From positions 1 through 64,000 of the forward strand of contig JARCRQ010000093.1 in NCBI GenBank assembly GCA_029850585.1: a stretch of 64,000 bases of DNA, in the 5' to 3' direction. Below the pieces are notes generated by a model that saw only the letters and a program-made list of their open reading frames with translations, had not been told where the DNA came from and did not search any database. Source of the stretch: Sideroxydans sp. Lineage in GTDB: Bacteria; Pseudomonadota; Gammaproteobacteria; Burkholderiales; Gallionellaceae. The position numbers and the translations under genes are program-made. Shown here one piece after another: positions 26,491-36,169 of the stretch. Each line of letters opens with the position of its first letter. Position 1 is the stretch's first letter.

Positions 26491-27867
26491 TTAGCTTTGC
26501 AGTTTTTTCAGCAGCTTGTCGTGTATCCCGCCAAACCCGCCGTTGCTCATCACCAAAATTTGATCGCCTGATTGCGCCACTGCGGCGATGGCGTTAATCA
26601 GTTCGTTTAAATCATCTTTGACCACGGCTTTTTCACCTAATGGCGCAAGTGCTTCGCGCGCATCCCAGCCTAGGTTTCCTGCGTAGCAAAACACCCAATC
26701 GGCATCCTTCAAGCTGGCGGGTAACGCAGCTTTCATCACGCCTAATTTCATCGTATTCGAGCGCGGTTCTAGCACCGCCAAAATGCGCGCCGCACCGACT
26801 TTTTTGCGCAGCCCCGCCACGGTGGTGTCAATTGCCGTGGGGTGATGGGCGAAGTCGTCATAAACGGTAATACCGTTCACCGTGCCTTTGATTTCCATGC
26901 GCCGTTTGACGTTTTTGAATTCGGCAAGCGCGGCGAGACCTTGCGCGACGGGTACGCCGACATGGCGCGCTGCGGATAAGGCGGCGAGGGCGTTCATGCG
27001 ATTGTGTTCGCCCATTAAGTCCCAGTGCAACGTGCCTTGCGCGATACCGTTTAAGCTGACTAAGTTTTCGTCGTTGATATTCCAGCCTGCGTTGCTAACT
27101 CCCTCGCCCTTTGGGAGAGGGTTGGGGTGAGGGTTGCCGAACAATTCCACAGGAGTCCAGTAACCGCGTTTTAATACGCGTTGCAACGAATCTTCGCGAC
27201 CGTTGCAAACCACTAAACCGTGATTTGGCACGGTGCGTACCAGATGATGAAACTGCGTTTCAATCGCATTCAAATCAGCAAAAATATCGGCGTGATCGAA
27301 TTCGAGATTATTCAAAATCGCCGTGCGCGGATGGTAGTGAACGAACTTGGAACGCTTGTCGAAAAATGCGGTGTCGTATTCGTCGGCTTCAATCACGAAA
27401 AACGGCGACTCGGTAATGCGTGCCGAGATACCAAAATTTTCTGGCACGCCGCCGATGAGAAAACCGGGCGTTAAGCCTGCGTATTCCAATATCCATGCCA
27501 GCATCGAAGTCGTGGTGGTTTTGCCGTGCGTCCCCGCCACGCCCAGCACCCATTTATCGCGCAGCAAATTGTCCGACAACCATTGCGGCCCAGACGCGTA
27601 AGGCAGATTGCGATTGAGAATTTCTTCCATCAGCGGATTGCCGCGCGTCACCACATTGCCGATGACATACACGTCCGCATTCAGCGCAAGTTGCTCCACA
27701 CCAAAGCCTTCGATGAGTTCGATTCCTTGCGCTTCAAGCTGCGTACTCATAGGCGGATAAACGTTGGCATCGCAGCCCGTCACGCGATAACCCGCTTGCT
27801 TGGCAATCGCCGCGATACCGCCCATAAACGTGCCGCAAATGCCGAGGATGTGGATGTGTTTGCTCAT
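26491..27867 (-). CDS. mpl: UDP-MurNAc:L-Ala-D-Glu-meso-DAP ligase, with internal insertion
   Basis: Recycles murein tripeptide onto UDP-MurNAc. 458 residues, Mur ligase family: HILGICGTFMGGIAAIAKQAG at the start (Mpl rather than MurC), ATP loop GVAGTHGKTTTTSML near 110, EADEYDTAFFDKRSKF, GEHNRMNALAA and YDDFAHHPTAI. Between ELFG and WNINDEN, residues about 243-260, lies NPHPNPLPKGEGVSNAG, encoded by a dispersed repeat (27096-27143) that has entered the gene in frame. ATG at 27867 is used, not TTG at 27870. Confidence 0.94.
   Translation of the reverse strand: MSKHIHILGICGTFMGGIAAIAKQAGYRVTGCDANVYPPMSTQLEAQGIELIEGFGVEQLALNADVYVIGNVVTRGNPLMEEILNRNLPYASGPQWLSDNLLRDKWVLGVAGTHGKTTTTSMLAWILEYAGLTPGFLIGGVPENFGISARITESPFFVIEADEYDTAFFDKRSKFVHYHPRTAILNNLEFDHADIFADLNAIETQFHHLVRTVPNHGLVVCNGREDSLQRVLKRGYWTPVELFGNPHPNPLPKGEGVSNAGWNINDENLVSLNGIAQGTLHWDLMGEHNRMNALAALSAARHVGVPVAQGLAALAEFKNVKRRMEIKGTVNGITVYDDFAHHPTAIDTTVAGLRKKVGAARILAVLEPRSNTMKLGVMKAALPASLKDADWVFCYAGNLGWDAREALAPLGEKAVVKDDLNELINAIAAVAQSGDQILVMSNGGFGGIHDKLLKKLQS
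27096..27143. repeat. dispersed repeat inserted in mpl
   Basis: CCCTCGCCCTTTGGGAGAGG followed by GTTGGGGTGAGGG. On the coding strand it reads NPHPNPLPKGEG. The CapD-like gene at about 59255 carries NPHLNPLPQAGE from a related copy. Confidence 0.85.
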
Positions 27868-27906
27868 CAAAAATGTACCGCGAAAATTTATGTTTTAAGG
27901 GGGGAG

Positions 27907-28260
27907 CTAGGCTCGAAAAATAAAATATACCGCGCCCATCATGCACAGCGCGGCATACAGATAATCCCATTTCAGCGGCTGGTGCATATACAACACCGCG
28001 AACGGCACGAACACCAGCAGCGTGATGACTTCTTGCATGATTTTCAACTGTCCCAAGTCCATCACGCTATAGCCGATGCGATTCGCGGGCACTTGCAATA
28101 AATACTCGAACAGCGCGATGCCCCAACTCACCAACGCCGCCACATACCAAGGCGAGGTCGCGAAGTTTTTTAGATGCCCGTACCAAGCGAACGTCATAAA
28201 TAAATTGCTCACGGCAAGCATCAACGCCGTGAGCAATAAGGGGTGGGAGATTAGATTCAT
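27907..28260 (-). CDS. DUF486 (DMT family) small membrane protein
   Basis: 117 residues with four hydrophobic segments; FMTFAWYGHLKNF, SWGIALFEYLLQVPANRIGY and LGQLKIMQEVITL are typical of DUF486. These are half-size relatives of drug/metabolite transporters that may act as dimers; substrate unknown. Ends 39 bases before the mpl start, same direction. Confidence 0.87.
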   Translation of the reverse strand: MNLISHPLLLTALMLAVSNLFMTFAWYGHLKNFATSPWYVAALVSWGIALFEYLLQVPANRIGYSVMDLGQLKIMQEVITLLVFVPFAVLYMHQPLKWDYLYAALCMMGAVYFIFRA

Positions 28261-28278
28261 TTCCGACTGGCAAGCCGT

Positions 28279-28309
28279 AGGTGCAGATTAGCCGCAGAGC
28301 TTAATCTGC
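28279..28309. repeat. small palindrome
   Basis: GCAGATTA and TAATCTGC are 11 bases apart between the FKBP and DUF486 genes. No T run follows, so it is more likely a REP-type repeat than a terminator. Confidence 0.5.
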
Positions 28310-28318
28310 GCATACGTT

Positions 28319-28783
28319 TTAGCGTACGCCCAACAATTCCACATCAAACACCAGCGTCGCATTAGGAGGAATCACCCCGCCCGCGCCGCGTGCGCCGTAG
28401 CCCATGTTGGCTGGAATAATCAGCGTGCGCTGACCGCCCACTTTCATGCCCGCGAAACCTTGATCCCAACCCTTAATCACATGACCCGCCCCCAATGGAA
28501 AATCGAACGGCTGACCGCGATCACGCGAACTGTCGAATTTTTTGCCTTTGTGTTCAAGCGCGGTTTCGTCGTACAACCAGCCCGTGTAATGCACCGAGAC
28601 ATCGTGTCCCGCAATCGCTTCCGCGCCCGTGCCTAATTTTGTGTCGTTCTTAATCAATTCGCTCATGCTGCCTTGCTCCATCGTAGGTTGAGAAATTGCG
28701 GCAGGTTTAGTGCACGCAGTAGTGAAAAAAACACTGGCGGATAACAAAATTGCCAGCGGTAAAAAAATGTTGCGGTGGTTCAT
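28319..28783 (-). CDS. FKBP-type peptidyl-prolyl isomerase, probable lipoprotein
   Basis: Catalyses proline isomerisation, probably in the periplasm. 154 residues from [20 protein letters not shown], with a possible lipobox TTAC (Cys at about 24). One FKBP domain: [49 protein letters not shown] and [30 protein letters not shown] lies nine bases before the ATG at 28783; the longer form from 28834 is not used. Confidence 0.92.
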   Translation of the reverse strand: MNHRNIFLPLAILLSASVFFTTACTKPAAISQPTMEQGSMSELIKNDTKLGTGAEAIAGHDVSVHYTGWLYDETALEHKGKKFDSSRDRGQPFDFPLGAGHVIKGWDQGFAGMKVGGQRTLIIPANMGYGARGAGGVIPPNATLVFDVELLGVR

Positions 28784-28862
28784 AAATAAGACTCCTTTAA
28801 TTACTTTCTGCGATTTTCGATTTCGGGACACCATTCGTCAGCGGGTGTTTGCATTTTAGATT

Positions 28863-29243
28863 TCATAGCATTTCCCTGAATGATGCTGAGATTTTCGCCA
28901 ATCGCTCATCCAGCGTTAGCAGTTTGAGTTGATGCATTTGCGCGGTCGCGGCGATGATGGCATCGGGTAATTTGCATAGACCTGCACGGCGTAAACGAAT
29001 CGCAGCACCCTCTACCGCTTCGTCAATCAACAGCACTTGGCAGCTTTGCAAGAATTCCAGAATCGCACGTTCCTCTTCATCCACCAAACCGGGGAATCCT
29101 AACAATTCCATGCGGGTGATTTGACTGACTGCCGATTGGCTTAATTCGAGTTTCTGCGACTCTGCTAGTGCGATTGCTGCGGGTTGTTGCTTGAGCAAAC
29201 CGATGACGACATTAGTGTCTAGCAGCCAGCTAATTCCACTCAT
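28863..29243 (-). CDS. PIN-domain toxin (VapC-like)
   Basis: 126 residues from MSGISWLLDTNVVIG. PIN nuclease residues: Asp in LLDTN, Glu in TRMELLGF, Asp in LPDAIIAATA and a late Asp in TLDERL. Such proteins cut tRNA or rRNA. Start at 29243 overlaps the antitoxin end by 14 bases; the ATG at 29279 lies deeper in the antitoxin gene. Intact, unlike the copy at 12.6 kb. Confidence 0.87.
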   Translation of the reverse strand: MSGISWLLDTNVVIGLLKQQPAAIALAESQKLELSQSAVSQITRMELLGFPGLVDEEERAILEFLQSCQVLLIDEAVEGAAIRLRRAGLCKLPDAIIAATAQMHQLKLLTLDERLAKISASFREML

Positions 29244-29454
29244 CGCGCATCTTTCGTTGAATGACAACGGGGTCTTCATTGAAACAAGGCGAGCTTTTTA
29301 ATATACCCACAAAGCTGCGCCAATCGGATTGAACTACTGTTTTTTCGGGTATCACCAAGGTCAATAACGCGCGTCGCTCTGCCATGGCAGGCATGGCTTG
29401 CAGCGGATGTATGCCGCCTTGCGCATCAATTTCAACCTCTATGGTTTGCAACAT
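29230..29454 (-). CDS. antitoxin partner of the PIN toxin
   Basis: 74 residues: MLQTIEVEIDAQGGIHPL then ERRALLTLVIPE and an acidic/aromatic tail (SDWRSFVGILKSSPCFNEDP...). The IDAQGxIHPL start resembles small antitoxins paired with PIN toxins. GGAGT lies close before the ATG. Overlap with the toxin gene supports pairing. Confidence 0.8.
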   Translation of the reverse strand: MLQTIEVEIDAQGGIHPLQAMPAMAERRALLTLVIPEKTVVQSDWRSFVGILKSSPCFNEDPVVIQRKMRDEWN

Positions 29455-29494
29455 GATGACTCCTTAAATTTTGGTCGCGGGTGATTCTACTACG

Positions 29495-32400
29495 TTAGTA
29501 ACTCAACACCGGAGCCAACCAACGCTCGGCGGTTTCCATATCCCAGCCCTTGCGTTTTGCGTAGCTGGCGACTTGTTCTTTGTCGATTTTGCCACTCGCG
29601 AAATACTGCGCTTGGGGGTGCGAGAAATAGAAGCCAGAAACGGCTGCGGTGGGCAGCATGGCAAAGCTGTCGGTGATGGTGATGCCGGCATTTTTGGGGG
29701 CTTGCAGCAACTCGAACAGCGGGCCTTTTTCGCTGTGTTCCGGGCAGGCGGGATAGCCAGGCGCGGGACGGATGCCGCGATAGCTTTCGTTGATAAGCGC
29801 GTCATTTTCTAACGACTCATCCGGCGCGTAGCCCCAGAATTCTTTACGCACACGCAGGTGCAAATGCTCCGCGAACGCTTCGGCTAAACGGTCAGCCAAT
29901 GCCTTCAAAAGTATCGCGTTGTAGTCGTCGTTATCTTGTTCAAAACGCGCGACGTGTTCATCAATACCGATGCCTGCCGTGACCGCAAAACCGCCGATGT
30001 AATCCACCACTCCACTAGTTTTGGGGGCGATGTAATCGGCTAAACAATAGTTAGGAATGTCGGCGGGTTTCTTGGTTTGCTGACGCAGATTGTGCCAAGT
30101 CATCGCCACTTTTTTGCGCGTTTCGTCGGTGTAGATTTCGATGTCGTCGCTGTTCACCGAGTTCGCGGGGAACAAGCCGAATACGGCATTCGCAGTGAGC
30201 CATTTTTCCTTAACGATTTTTTTCAACATGGCTTGCGCATCAACAAACAGCTTGGTCGCTTCCACGCCGACCACTTCGTCTTGCAAAATTTTCGGGTAAC
30301 GTCCCGCCAGTTCCCAGGCTTGGAAAAACGGTGTCCAGTCGATAAATTCCACCAGATTTCCCAGCGGATAATTTTCCAGTTTTTGCACGCCGAGCAGCGC
30401 GGGTTTGGGCGGTGTGTATTGTGTCCAATCGGTCTGCACGCCATGCGCGCGCGCCACGTCCAAACTGACATAAACCGCTTTACTTTTTTTGGCTTCGTGT
30501 TGCTCGCGCGCCGCCGCATATTCGGTCTTGATGCCCGCGACATAATCATCGCGCAGCGTGTCGGAAAGCAGGTTGCTACACACCCCCACGGCGCGCGAGG
30601 CATCGGTGACATACACCACTTGCCCGCTCGGATAATTCGGTTCGATTTTTACCGCCGTGTGGACGCGTGAAGTGGTTGCGCCGCCAATCAGCAAAGGGAT
30701 TTTGAAGCCCTGACGTTCCATTTCTTTCGCGACGTGCGCCATTTCTTCCAGCGATGGCGTAATCAATCCTGACAAGCCGATGATGTCGGCATTGTGCTCG
30801 CGCGCAGTGTCCAAAATCTGTTGGCACGGCACCATCACGCCCATGTTGACCACTTCAAAATTGTTGCACTGCAACACCACGGTGACGATATTTTTGCCGA
30901 TGTCATGCACGTCGCCTTTGACGGTCGCCATAACGATTTTGCCCTTGGTGCTGGTGTCGCCGGAACGCAATTTTTCTGCTTCGATGTAGGGAATTAAATG
31001 CGCCACGGCTTGCTTCATTACGCGTGCGGATTTCACCACTTGCGGCAGAAACATTTTGCCCGCGCCGAACAAATCGCCGACCACATTCATGCCGTTCATC
31101 AACGGACCTTCGATGACTTCGACGGGGAACTTCGCTTCGAGTCGCGCAGCTTCGGTGTCCTCGACAATAAAGGTGGTGATGCCGCGCACCAGCGCGTGGG
31201 TGAGGCGCTCTTGCACCGTGCCTTTGCGCCATTCCAAATCTTCAACTTGCTCGCGTCCACCGCCTTTGATGTTCTCGGCGATTTTTACTAGTTTTTCGCC
31301 CGCGTCAGGATGACGATTTAACACCACGTCTTCCACTGCATCGCGCAATTCGCGCGGAATTTCTTCGTAAACGCCGAGCTGCCCCGCGTTCACAATACCC
31401 ATATTCATGCCCGCTTTAATGGCGTGATAGAGGAACACCGTGTGTATCGCTTCGCGCACCGGTTCGTTGCCACGGAAGCTAAACGAGACGTTGGAAACGC
31501 CACCCGAAATTTTCGCGTAAGGCAGATTTTTTCGTATCCAGGCGCAGGCTTCGATAAAGTCCACTGCGTAGTTGTTATGCTCTTCGATACCCGTCGCGAT
31601 GGCGAAAATGTTGGGATCGAAAATAATATCTTCGGGCGGGAAACCAACTTGGTTGACGAGGATGTCGTAGCTGCGTTTACAGATTTCGGTCTTGCGTTTG
31701 AAGGTGTCGGCTTGACCTGTTTCGTCGAACGCCATCACCACCGCCGCCGCGCCGTAGCTGCGCACTAGACGCGCTTGTTGCAAGAATTTTTCTTCGCCTT
31801 CTTTAAGCGAAATCGAGTTGACGATGGACTTGCCTTGCACGCACTTCAAACCCGCTTCGATGATGTCCCATTTGGACGAATCTATCATCAGCGGCACGCG
31901 GCAAATGTCAGGTTCGGAGGCGATGAGATTCAAAAATTTCACCATCGCCGCTTCGCCGTCCAACATGGCTTCGTCCATGTTCACGTCGATGACTTGCGCG
32001 CCCGTTTCCACTTGTTGCTTAGCGACTTCTAGAGCTTCGTCATATAGCCCTTCCAAAACTAAGCGTTTGAATTTTGCCGAGCCAGTGACGTTGGCGCGTT
32101 CGCCGACGTTGACAAATAACGAGGTGTCGCTAATGTTGAAAGGCTCTAAGCCCGATAAACGACATTGATGTTCGAGCTCGGGCAACTGGCGCGGCGGCAC
32201 GTCTTTTAAGGCTTCGGCAATGGCTTGGATATGCGCGGGCGAGGTGCCGCAGCAACCGCCCGCGATATTCAAAAAGCCACTGGTGGCGAATTCTTTAACG
32301 ACCTTGGCGGTGTATTCAGGCGTTTCGTCGTAGCCTGTTTCCGAGAGCGGATTAGGCAAGCCCGCGTTCGGATGTGCGCTGACATAACAGCTCGCCACGC

Positions 32401-33220
32401 GCGATAATTCTTCGACATAAGGGCGCATCAAATCGCCGCCCAGTGCGCAGTTAAGCCCGATAGAGAGCGGGCGCGCGTGGCTCAAAGAATTCCAAAATGA
32501 TTCAGTGGTTTGACCCGACAGCGTGCGTCCCGACGCGTCGGTAATCGTGCCAGAAATCATCACGGGGACGCGCATCTGGTGTTGTTCAAAATGCTTTTCG
32601 ATGGCGAACAACGCGGCTTTGGCATTGAGCGTATCGAAGATGGTTTCCACCATCAGAATATCCGCACCGCCGTCGAGCAAACCGCAAATCGCCACGCCAT
32701 AACCTTCGACCAGCGCGTCGAAACTGATGTTGCGGAAACCCGGATCATTCACGTCGGGTGAAATCGACGCGGTCTTCGTGGTCGGACCTAATACGCCCGC
32801 GACGAAGCGCGGTTTGTTGGCGATTTTCGCCTCAAATTCGTCGCATACATCACGCGCCAAACGCGCACCCGCGAAGTTCAATTCATACGCCAGCTCGACC
32901 ATGTCGTAATCGTCCAACGACGCTGCGGTGGAATTGAAAGTACAGGTCTCCAAAATGTCCGCACCCGCCGCCAAATACTGCGCATGAATCTCGCGAATGA
33001 TGTGCGGCTGGGTCAGCACCAACAAGTCGTTGTTGCCCTTCACGTCCACTGGATGATCGGCGAAAGTCTTGCGTGCACCTGCGTATTCGCCATGCAAAAG
33101 CGTACCGCGATAATGTTCCTCGGTGAGTTTGTAGCGTTGAATCATGGTACCCATCGCGCCATCCAAAATTAGGATGCGCTGCTGGATAAGTTGTTCTATC
33201 AGGTGGGGCTGTTTGTTCAT
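29495..33220 (-). CDS. metH: cobalamin-dependent methionine synthase
   Basis: Transfers methyl from methyltetrahydrofolate to homocysteine through B12. 1241 residues, full four-module form: homocysteine domain ([11 protein letters not shown]; zinc Cys in GLNCALGG and [10 protein letters not shown]), pterin domain ([13 protein letters not shown]...), B12 domain with the cobalt-ligand motif DVHDIGKN near 770, and the AdoMet activation domain with [12 protein letters not shown] near 1180. ATG at 33220 is chosen by homology; the longer frame from 33295 is not needed. No B12 riboswitch fits in the 28 bases to ccdB. Confidence 0.97.
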   Translation of the reverse strand: MNKQPHLIEQLIQQRILILDGAMGTMIQRYKLTEEHYRGTLLHGEYAGARKTFADHPVDVKGNNDLLVLTQPHIIREIHAQYLAAGADILETCTFNSTAASLDDYDMVELAYELNFAGARLARDVCDEFEAKIANKPRFVAGVLGPTTKTASISPDVNDPGFRNISFDALVEGYGVAICGLLDGGADILMVETIFDTLNAKAALFAIEKHFEQHQMRVPVMISGTITDASGRTLSGQTTESFWNSLSHARPLSIGLNCALGGDLMRPYVEELSRVASCYVSAHPNAGLPNPLSETGYDETPEYTAKVVKEFATSGFLNIAGGCCGTSPAHIQAIAEALKDVPPRQLPELEHQCRLSGLEPFNISDTSLFVNVGERANVTGSAKFKRLVLEGLYDEALEVAKQQVETGAQVIDVNMDEAMLDGEAAMVKFLNLIASEPDICRVPLMIDSSKWDIIEAGLKCVQGKSIVNSISLKEGEEKFLQQARLVRSYGAAAVVMAFDETGQADTFKRKTEICKRSYDILVNQVGFPPEDIIFDPNIFAIATGIEEHNNYAVDFIEACAWIRKNLPYAKISGGVSNVSFSFRGNEPVREAIHTVFLYHAIKAGMNMGIVNAGQLGVYEEIPRELRDAVEDVVLNRHPDAGEKLVKIAENIKGGGREQVEDLEWRKGTVQERLTHALVRGITTFIVEDTEAARLEAKFPVEVIEGPLMNGMNVVGDLFGAGKMFLPQVVKSARVMKQAVAHLIPYIEAEKLRSGDTSTKGKIVMATVKGDVHDIGKNIVTVVLQCNNFEVVNMGVMVPCQQILDTAREHNADIIGLSGLITPSLEEMAHVAKEMERQGFKIPLLIGGATTSRVHTAVKIEPNYPSGQVVYVTDASRAVGVCSNLLSDTLRDDYVAGIKTEYAAAREQHEAKKSKAVYVSLDVARAHGVQTDWTQYTPPKPALLGVQKLENYPLGNLVEFIDWTPFFQAWELAGRYPKILQDEVVGVEATKLFVDAQAMLKKIVKEKWLTANAVFGLFPANSVNSDDIEIYTDETRKKVAMTWHNLRQQTKKPADIPNYCLADYIAPKTSGVVDYIGGFAVTAGIGIDEHVARFEQDNDDYNAILLKALADRLAEAFAEHLHLRVRKEFWGYAPDESLENDALINESYRGIRPAPGYPACPEHSEKGPLFELLQAPKNAGITITDSFAMLPTAAVSGFYFSHPQAQYFASGKIDKEQVASYAKRKGWDMETAERWLAPVLSY

Positions 33221-33248
33221 GGTGTGATATTTGTTTGTGATTCGGGTC

Positions 33249-33569
33249 TTAATAACCCTGAAAAAGAAAATCGAGTGCCGCCATGATGTCAGCATGATGG
33301 TCAGCCAAAGTCGCGACGGGTGTGTGCAATATCTTGGCGGGCACAGCCGCTAATTTCGCTGTTTCCATAAAGCAGCTCAAGCCATCAATCTCAAATACGG
33401 GCGCGAGATTCTTCGGCAGTATCACTTTGTCAAAACGATCCACACGGCGCATCGGCACAACCACGCGACTATCCAACGCGCTCAGTAAATCACTTTGAAC
33501 TGCCAGCAAATAAGGAACGTCGGATTTCTTGGTGTGCCCTGGATTGGGGTAAATGTCGAAACGCGCCAT
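33249..33569 (-). CDS. ccdB: CcdB-like toxin
   Basis: 106 residues, [11 protein letters not shown]...[23 protein letters not shown] at the start and [14 protein letters not shown] at the end. CcdB poisons DNA gyrase through its C-terminal residues; here the final residues are FLFQGY, whereas the F-plasmid type ends in WGI, so target strength is uncertain. Two bases after the ccdA stop. Confidence 0.9.
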   Translation of the reverse strand: MARFDIYPNPGHTKKSDVPYLLAVQSDLLSALDSRVVVPMRRVDRFDKVILPKNLAPVFEIDGLSCFMETAKLAAVPAKILHTPVATLADHHADIMAALDFLFQGY

Positions 33570-33571
33570 GG

Positions 33572-33820
33572 TCAGAAGGTTCGATATTGTTCAAGCGGAA
33601 GCCCGTCTTGTTCGATACGTTTGTTATACGCCGCAATAAAGTCGGCATTTTCTGCCAGCCACTGTTGTTGCTGCGCCTCGCGCACCACGTTCACCAAATG
33701 CTCTTCCACCGCCTGCGATAGATTGATATGCAGCTCTTTGGCTTGGCGCAACAGGTCAGAGTTGATGCTTAGGTTGGTGGCTTTTTTAGGTGCAGAGGGG
33801 TCGAAGTGGATGCTTGACAT
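33572..33820 (-). CDS. ccdA: CcdA-like antitoxin
   Basis: 82 residues: KKATNLSINSDLLRQAKELHINLSQAVEEHL is the ribbon-helix-helix DNA-binding part, and QQQWLAENADFIAAYNKRIEQDGLPL the toxin-binding tail ending LEQYRTF. It should repress its own promoter at the repeated TGCGCA sites just upstream (33838-33869). Confidence 0.93.
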   Translation of the reverse strand: MSSIHFDPSAPKKATNLSINSDLLRQAKELHINLSQAVEEHLVNVVREAQQQQWLAENADFIAAYNKRIEQDGLPLEQYRTF

Positions 33821-33837
33821 AGTGCCCCCATAAATGA

Positions 33838-33873
33838 TGCGCAGATTATATGCGCATTGTTTATGCGCATCAA
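33838..33873 (-). promoter_or_regulatory. ccdAB promoter with three-fold operator
   Basis: On the minus strand TTGATG (33873-33868) and TATAAT (33850-33845) are separated by exactly 17 bases. Three TGCGCA boxes start at 33838, 33851 and 33864, an even 13-bp spacing, and lie over the promoter, as expected for CcdA autoregulation. The -35 box abuts the stop codon of the displaced comM end. Confidence 0.85.
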
Positions 33874-34021
33874 TTAGCTGATTTTATCCATGCGCCGATA
33901 CTGCACAGCTTCGGCGATATGGCTGGTTTGCAGCTGTTCGCTGCCCGCCAAATCAGCGATGGTGCGGGCGACTTTGAGGATGCGGTGGTAGGCGCGAGCA
34001 GAAAGGTTGAGGCAGGCAATC
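33874..34021 (-). pseudogene. displaced comM 3' end
   Basis: 148 bases match the 3' end of comM at 36022-36169 with 13 differences by eye (about 91%). It encodes [40 protein letters not shown] and MDKIS stop. The match ends abruptly at about 34021. The RloB/ATPase cassette lies between the two copies. Confidence 0.93.
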
Positions 34022-34076
34022 TGGGTTGGTACTGAATGTCAGCTTTTTGCGGAGCGTATGCGGCTCATGAAGGACG
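34022..34076. other. junction between comM remnant and RloB gene
   Basis: Short sequence of no clear origin, GGTTGGTACTGAATGTCAGC at its start, where the cassette joins the displaced comM end. No inverted terminal repeat or integrase gene is seen here. Confidence 0.4.
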
Positions 34077-34691
34077 CTAATTATGGGCGGGCTGGGGCTG
34101 TGAAAGCTCCTCCAAGCGGTCTATAAGCAGGTGCAGCTCGGTGCTTGGATTGAATTCTTGTTCGCTGTTGGCTTGAGCAAGTACCTGTGGAGATATTATT
34201 CGCGCGTTATTAAATTGCTCGCCGAGCAATCTAGCAAACGTACTTGTTGCGCTACCCTTATTATAGTTTTCCATACCTGCCTTGCTGCACAAATCCCGAT
34301 TAAGCAAGTCGCCTGCCGTATAGGGCTTACGTGTATGTCCAAAATGCAGCAGCAACCAAAATTCAAAGCAGGGATAAGACTTGATGATAGTTACTTTCAG
34401 ATGTGAGCTTGCCAATTGAATTGCTTCGTTAAAACTGGGATGGGTGTCGCGGTCGATAACACAGAATACTTGGTCAAATTTAGCTTGCCGTTTAATTGCC
34501 TCGTTGATAATTCCCTTGGGATCAGTCTTTCCACAATGCGCGATTTCCACTTTAGTATGAGCGCGAAAATGCTTGCTTGCATCTTCCAAATAAGTTTTTC
34601 CAGACTTGCTATCTTCGCAAAGTATCAACACCGTAGGCTGCGGCTTGAACTGTGAATTCGCTCGATTAAAAGATGCTGTATTACGTCCCAT
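34077..34691 (-). CDS. RloB-like protein (AbiLii type)
   Basis: 204 residues. VLILCEDSKSGKTYLEDA at the start, VFCVIDRDTHPSFNEAI in the middle and IKSYPCFEFWLLLHFGHTRKPY later are RloB hallmarks; the Glu and the Asp-x-Asp pattern suggest a TOPRIM-like nuclease fold. RloB genes lie beside AAA ATPases in restriction loci and in AbiL-type phage-resistance pairs, where AbiLii has this domain. Nine bases after the ATPase gene. Function is by family; the target is unknown. Confidence 0.85.
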   Translation of the reverse strand: MGRNTASFNRANSQFKPQPTVLILCEDSKSGKTYLEDASKHFRAHTKVEIAHCGKTDPKGIINEAIKRQAKFDQVFCVIDRDTHPSFNEAIQLASSHLKVTIIKSYPCFEFWLLLHFGHTRKPYTAGDLLNRDLCSKAGMENYNKGSATSTFARLLGEQFNNARIISPQVLAQANSEQEFNPSTELHLLIDRLEELSQPQPAHN

Positions 34692-34700
34692 GTTGGAGTC

Positions 34701-35927
34701 CTAACGCACAAACGGAAGTGCGCGATAACGCCCTTCGTAATACCGTTTTTCCAAATCTTCACTTTCGCGCCCTTCAAACTGATGAATGGAGCGTAATTGC
34801 GTCGCGCCATTCATGTCGCGTTCGGTGAGCCAAAATTGGTCGCGACGCATCAGCTTGGTGTCCATCAAATGCGTATCGTGAGTAGTAAAAATAAGCTGTG
34901 AGGGCTGCTCGGCTTCAATATGTTTTTTAATTAGAGCCGCCACGATATTAGGGTGCAAGCTGCTATCTAATTCATCAGCAACCAAAATTCGTGAATGCTT
35001 CATCATCCAAGGCAACCAAAAACCAGCCAAATTCTGCGTGCCTTTCGACTCTTCTTTGAAGTCAAATTCCGCTTCGCCTAACGCAGTTGCATGAGTCAGC
35101 ATGGTGCGTTTTGACGGCTTCTCAGTTGTCTTATTAGGATTTACGGATGCGAGTCCAATGGGTTCATTTGCTAAGGGCGAGTCAAAGCGAATGCTGCTAA
35201 TTGGAACATCAATTTCTTGTAGAAAGGCTGATAATTTTTTAGCAAGCTCTGGAATATCTGCAGCTATCATCTGCGCAATTTTTGCCCAGCGCCCCATATC
35301 GTCCTCAACAATAGAAAGTCCTCCTTTTAGCCATTCAAATGGCTCTCTTAATTGCTTCATTTCTTCACTGCTGTTAGCGACAGCTTGGGCAATGAACAGC
35401 ATCTTGGGGCTGGTTAAATTTTTCCAAACGGTATGTAGCGTGTCGTCACCTTCAAGTTTTTCCCCAAAATTGTATTGCTCGCCCTGTTCAGTGTGCTCCC
35501 TGCTATACAGCAGCATCTCTTTACCTTTTGGATAGGCTGTAAGTTTTTCACCCGTAACGCGCTCAGTTGTGGCGGCCAAATTGAATTCGTATCGAACTTT
35601 CTTGGCTACGAAATGCAAGGTTATACAGCTAGGTTGATTGGCGAGCGCGGCATCAAATCGAAAGGGGGCAACAGGCAATGGTTCGGTCTCGGTTGGTAGG
35701 CGGGCGGCAAATTTCCCAACCAATTCAAGCGCTTTAATTAAATTGCTTTTGCCCGATGCGTTGGGACCATAAATAGCCGCCACCTTAAGCAGTTTAGGTA
35801 ATTTCTCTTTTTCAACTTCAGGCGTAAAAGTGTTCTCTTTCTTTTGCAGTTTAGTGGAAGCGACCATAGAGAAGGTTTGAGCTTCGCGAAACGAGAAAAA
35901 ATTAGCGATGGAGAGTTCGATTAACAT
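34701..35927 (-). CDS. AAA15-family ATPase (RloA/AbiLi type)
   Basis: 408 residues. Begins MLIELSIANFFSFREAQTFS, typical for AAA15/RecF-like ATPases; Walker A AIYGPNASGKSNLIKAL near residue 52, signature-like region GTQNLAGFWLPWMM near 290, Walker B RILVADELDSSLHPN and the His-switch LIFTTHDTHLMD near 360. First gene of a two-gene unit with RloB. Base composition is more AT-rich than the neighbours, which supports transfer. Likely phage defence, by analogy with AbiL; no direct proof. Confidence 0.87.
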   Translation of the reverse strand: MLIELSIANFFSFREAQTFSMVASTKLQKKENTFTPEVEKEKLPKLLKVAAIYGPNASGKSNLIKALELVGKFAARLPTETEPLPVAPFRFDAALANQPSCITLHFVAKKVRYEFNLAATTERVTGEKLTAYPKGKEMLLYSREHTEQGEQYNFGEKLEGDDTLHTVWKNLTSPKMLFIAQAVANSSEEMKQLREPFEWLKGGLSIVEDDMGRWAKIAQMIAADIPELAKKLSAFLQEIDVPISSIRFDSPLANEPIGLASVNPNKTTEKPSKRTMLTHATALGEAEFDFKEESKGTQNLAGFWLPWMMKHSRILVADELDSSLHPNIVAALIKKHIEAEQPSQLIFTTHDTHLMDTKLMRRDQFWLTERDMNGATQLRSIHQFEGRESEDLEKRYYEGRYRALPFVR

Positions 35928-36021
35928 GCAGAAATTCCGCCAAATAGTGTGGTTTTGTGTGGCTTATTATGGCTTAAATTTAATCGAAGTGCATTTTTAT
36001 TGCAGAAGATAGTGTATTCCA

Positions 36022-36169
36022 TTAGCCGCTTTTATCCATGCGCCGATACTGCACAGCTTCGGCGATATGGCTAATTTTCAGCTGTTCGCTGCCCGCCAAA
36101 TCAGCGATGCTGCGGGCGACTTTGAGGATGCGATGGTAGGCGCGCGCGGACAGGTTAAGGCGGGTAATC
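36022..36169 (-). repeat. direct repeat, comM 3' end in place
   Basis: Partner of 33874-34021; same orientation, offset 2148 bases. The segment between holds the ATPase and RloB genes. Confidence 0.92.

Noticed and set aside
33160-33248. Cobalamin riboswitch before metH
   Set aside because: Only 28 bases separate metH from ccdB and no B12-box pattern is visible.
33874-34021. A second working comM gene
   Set aside because: Only the last 148 bases are present; no helicase core upstream.
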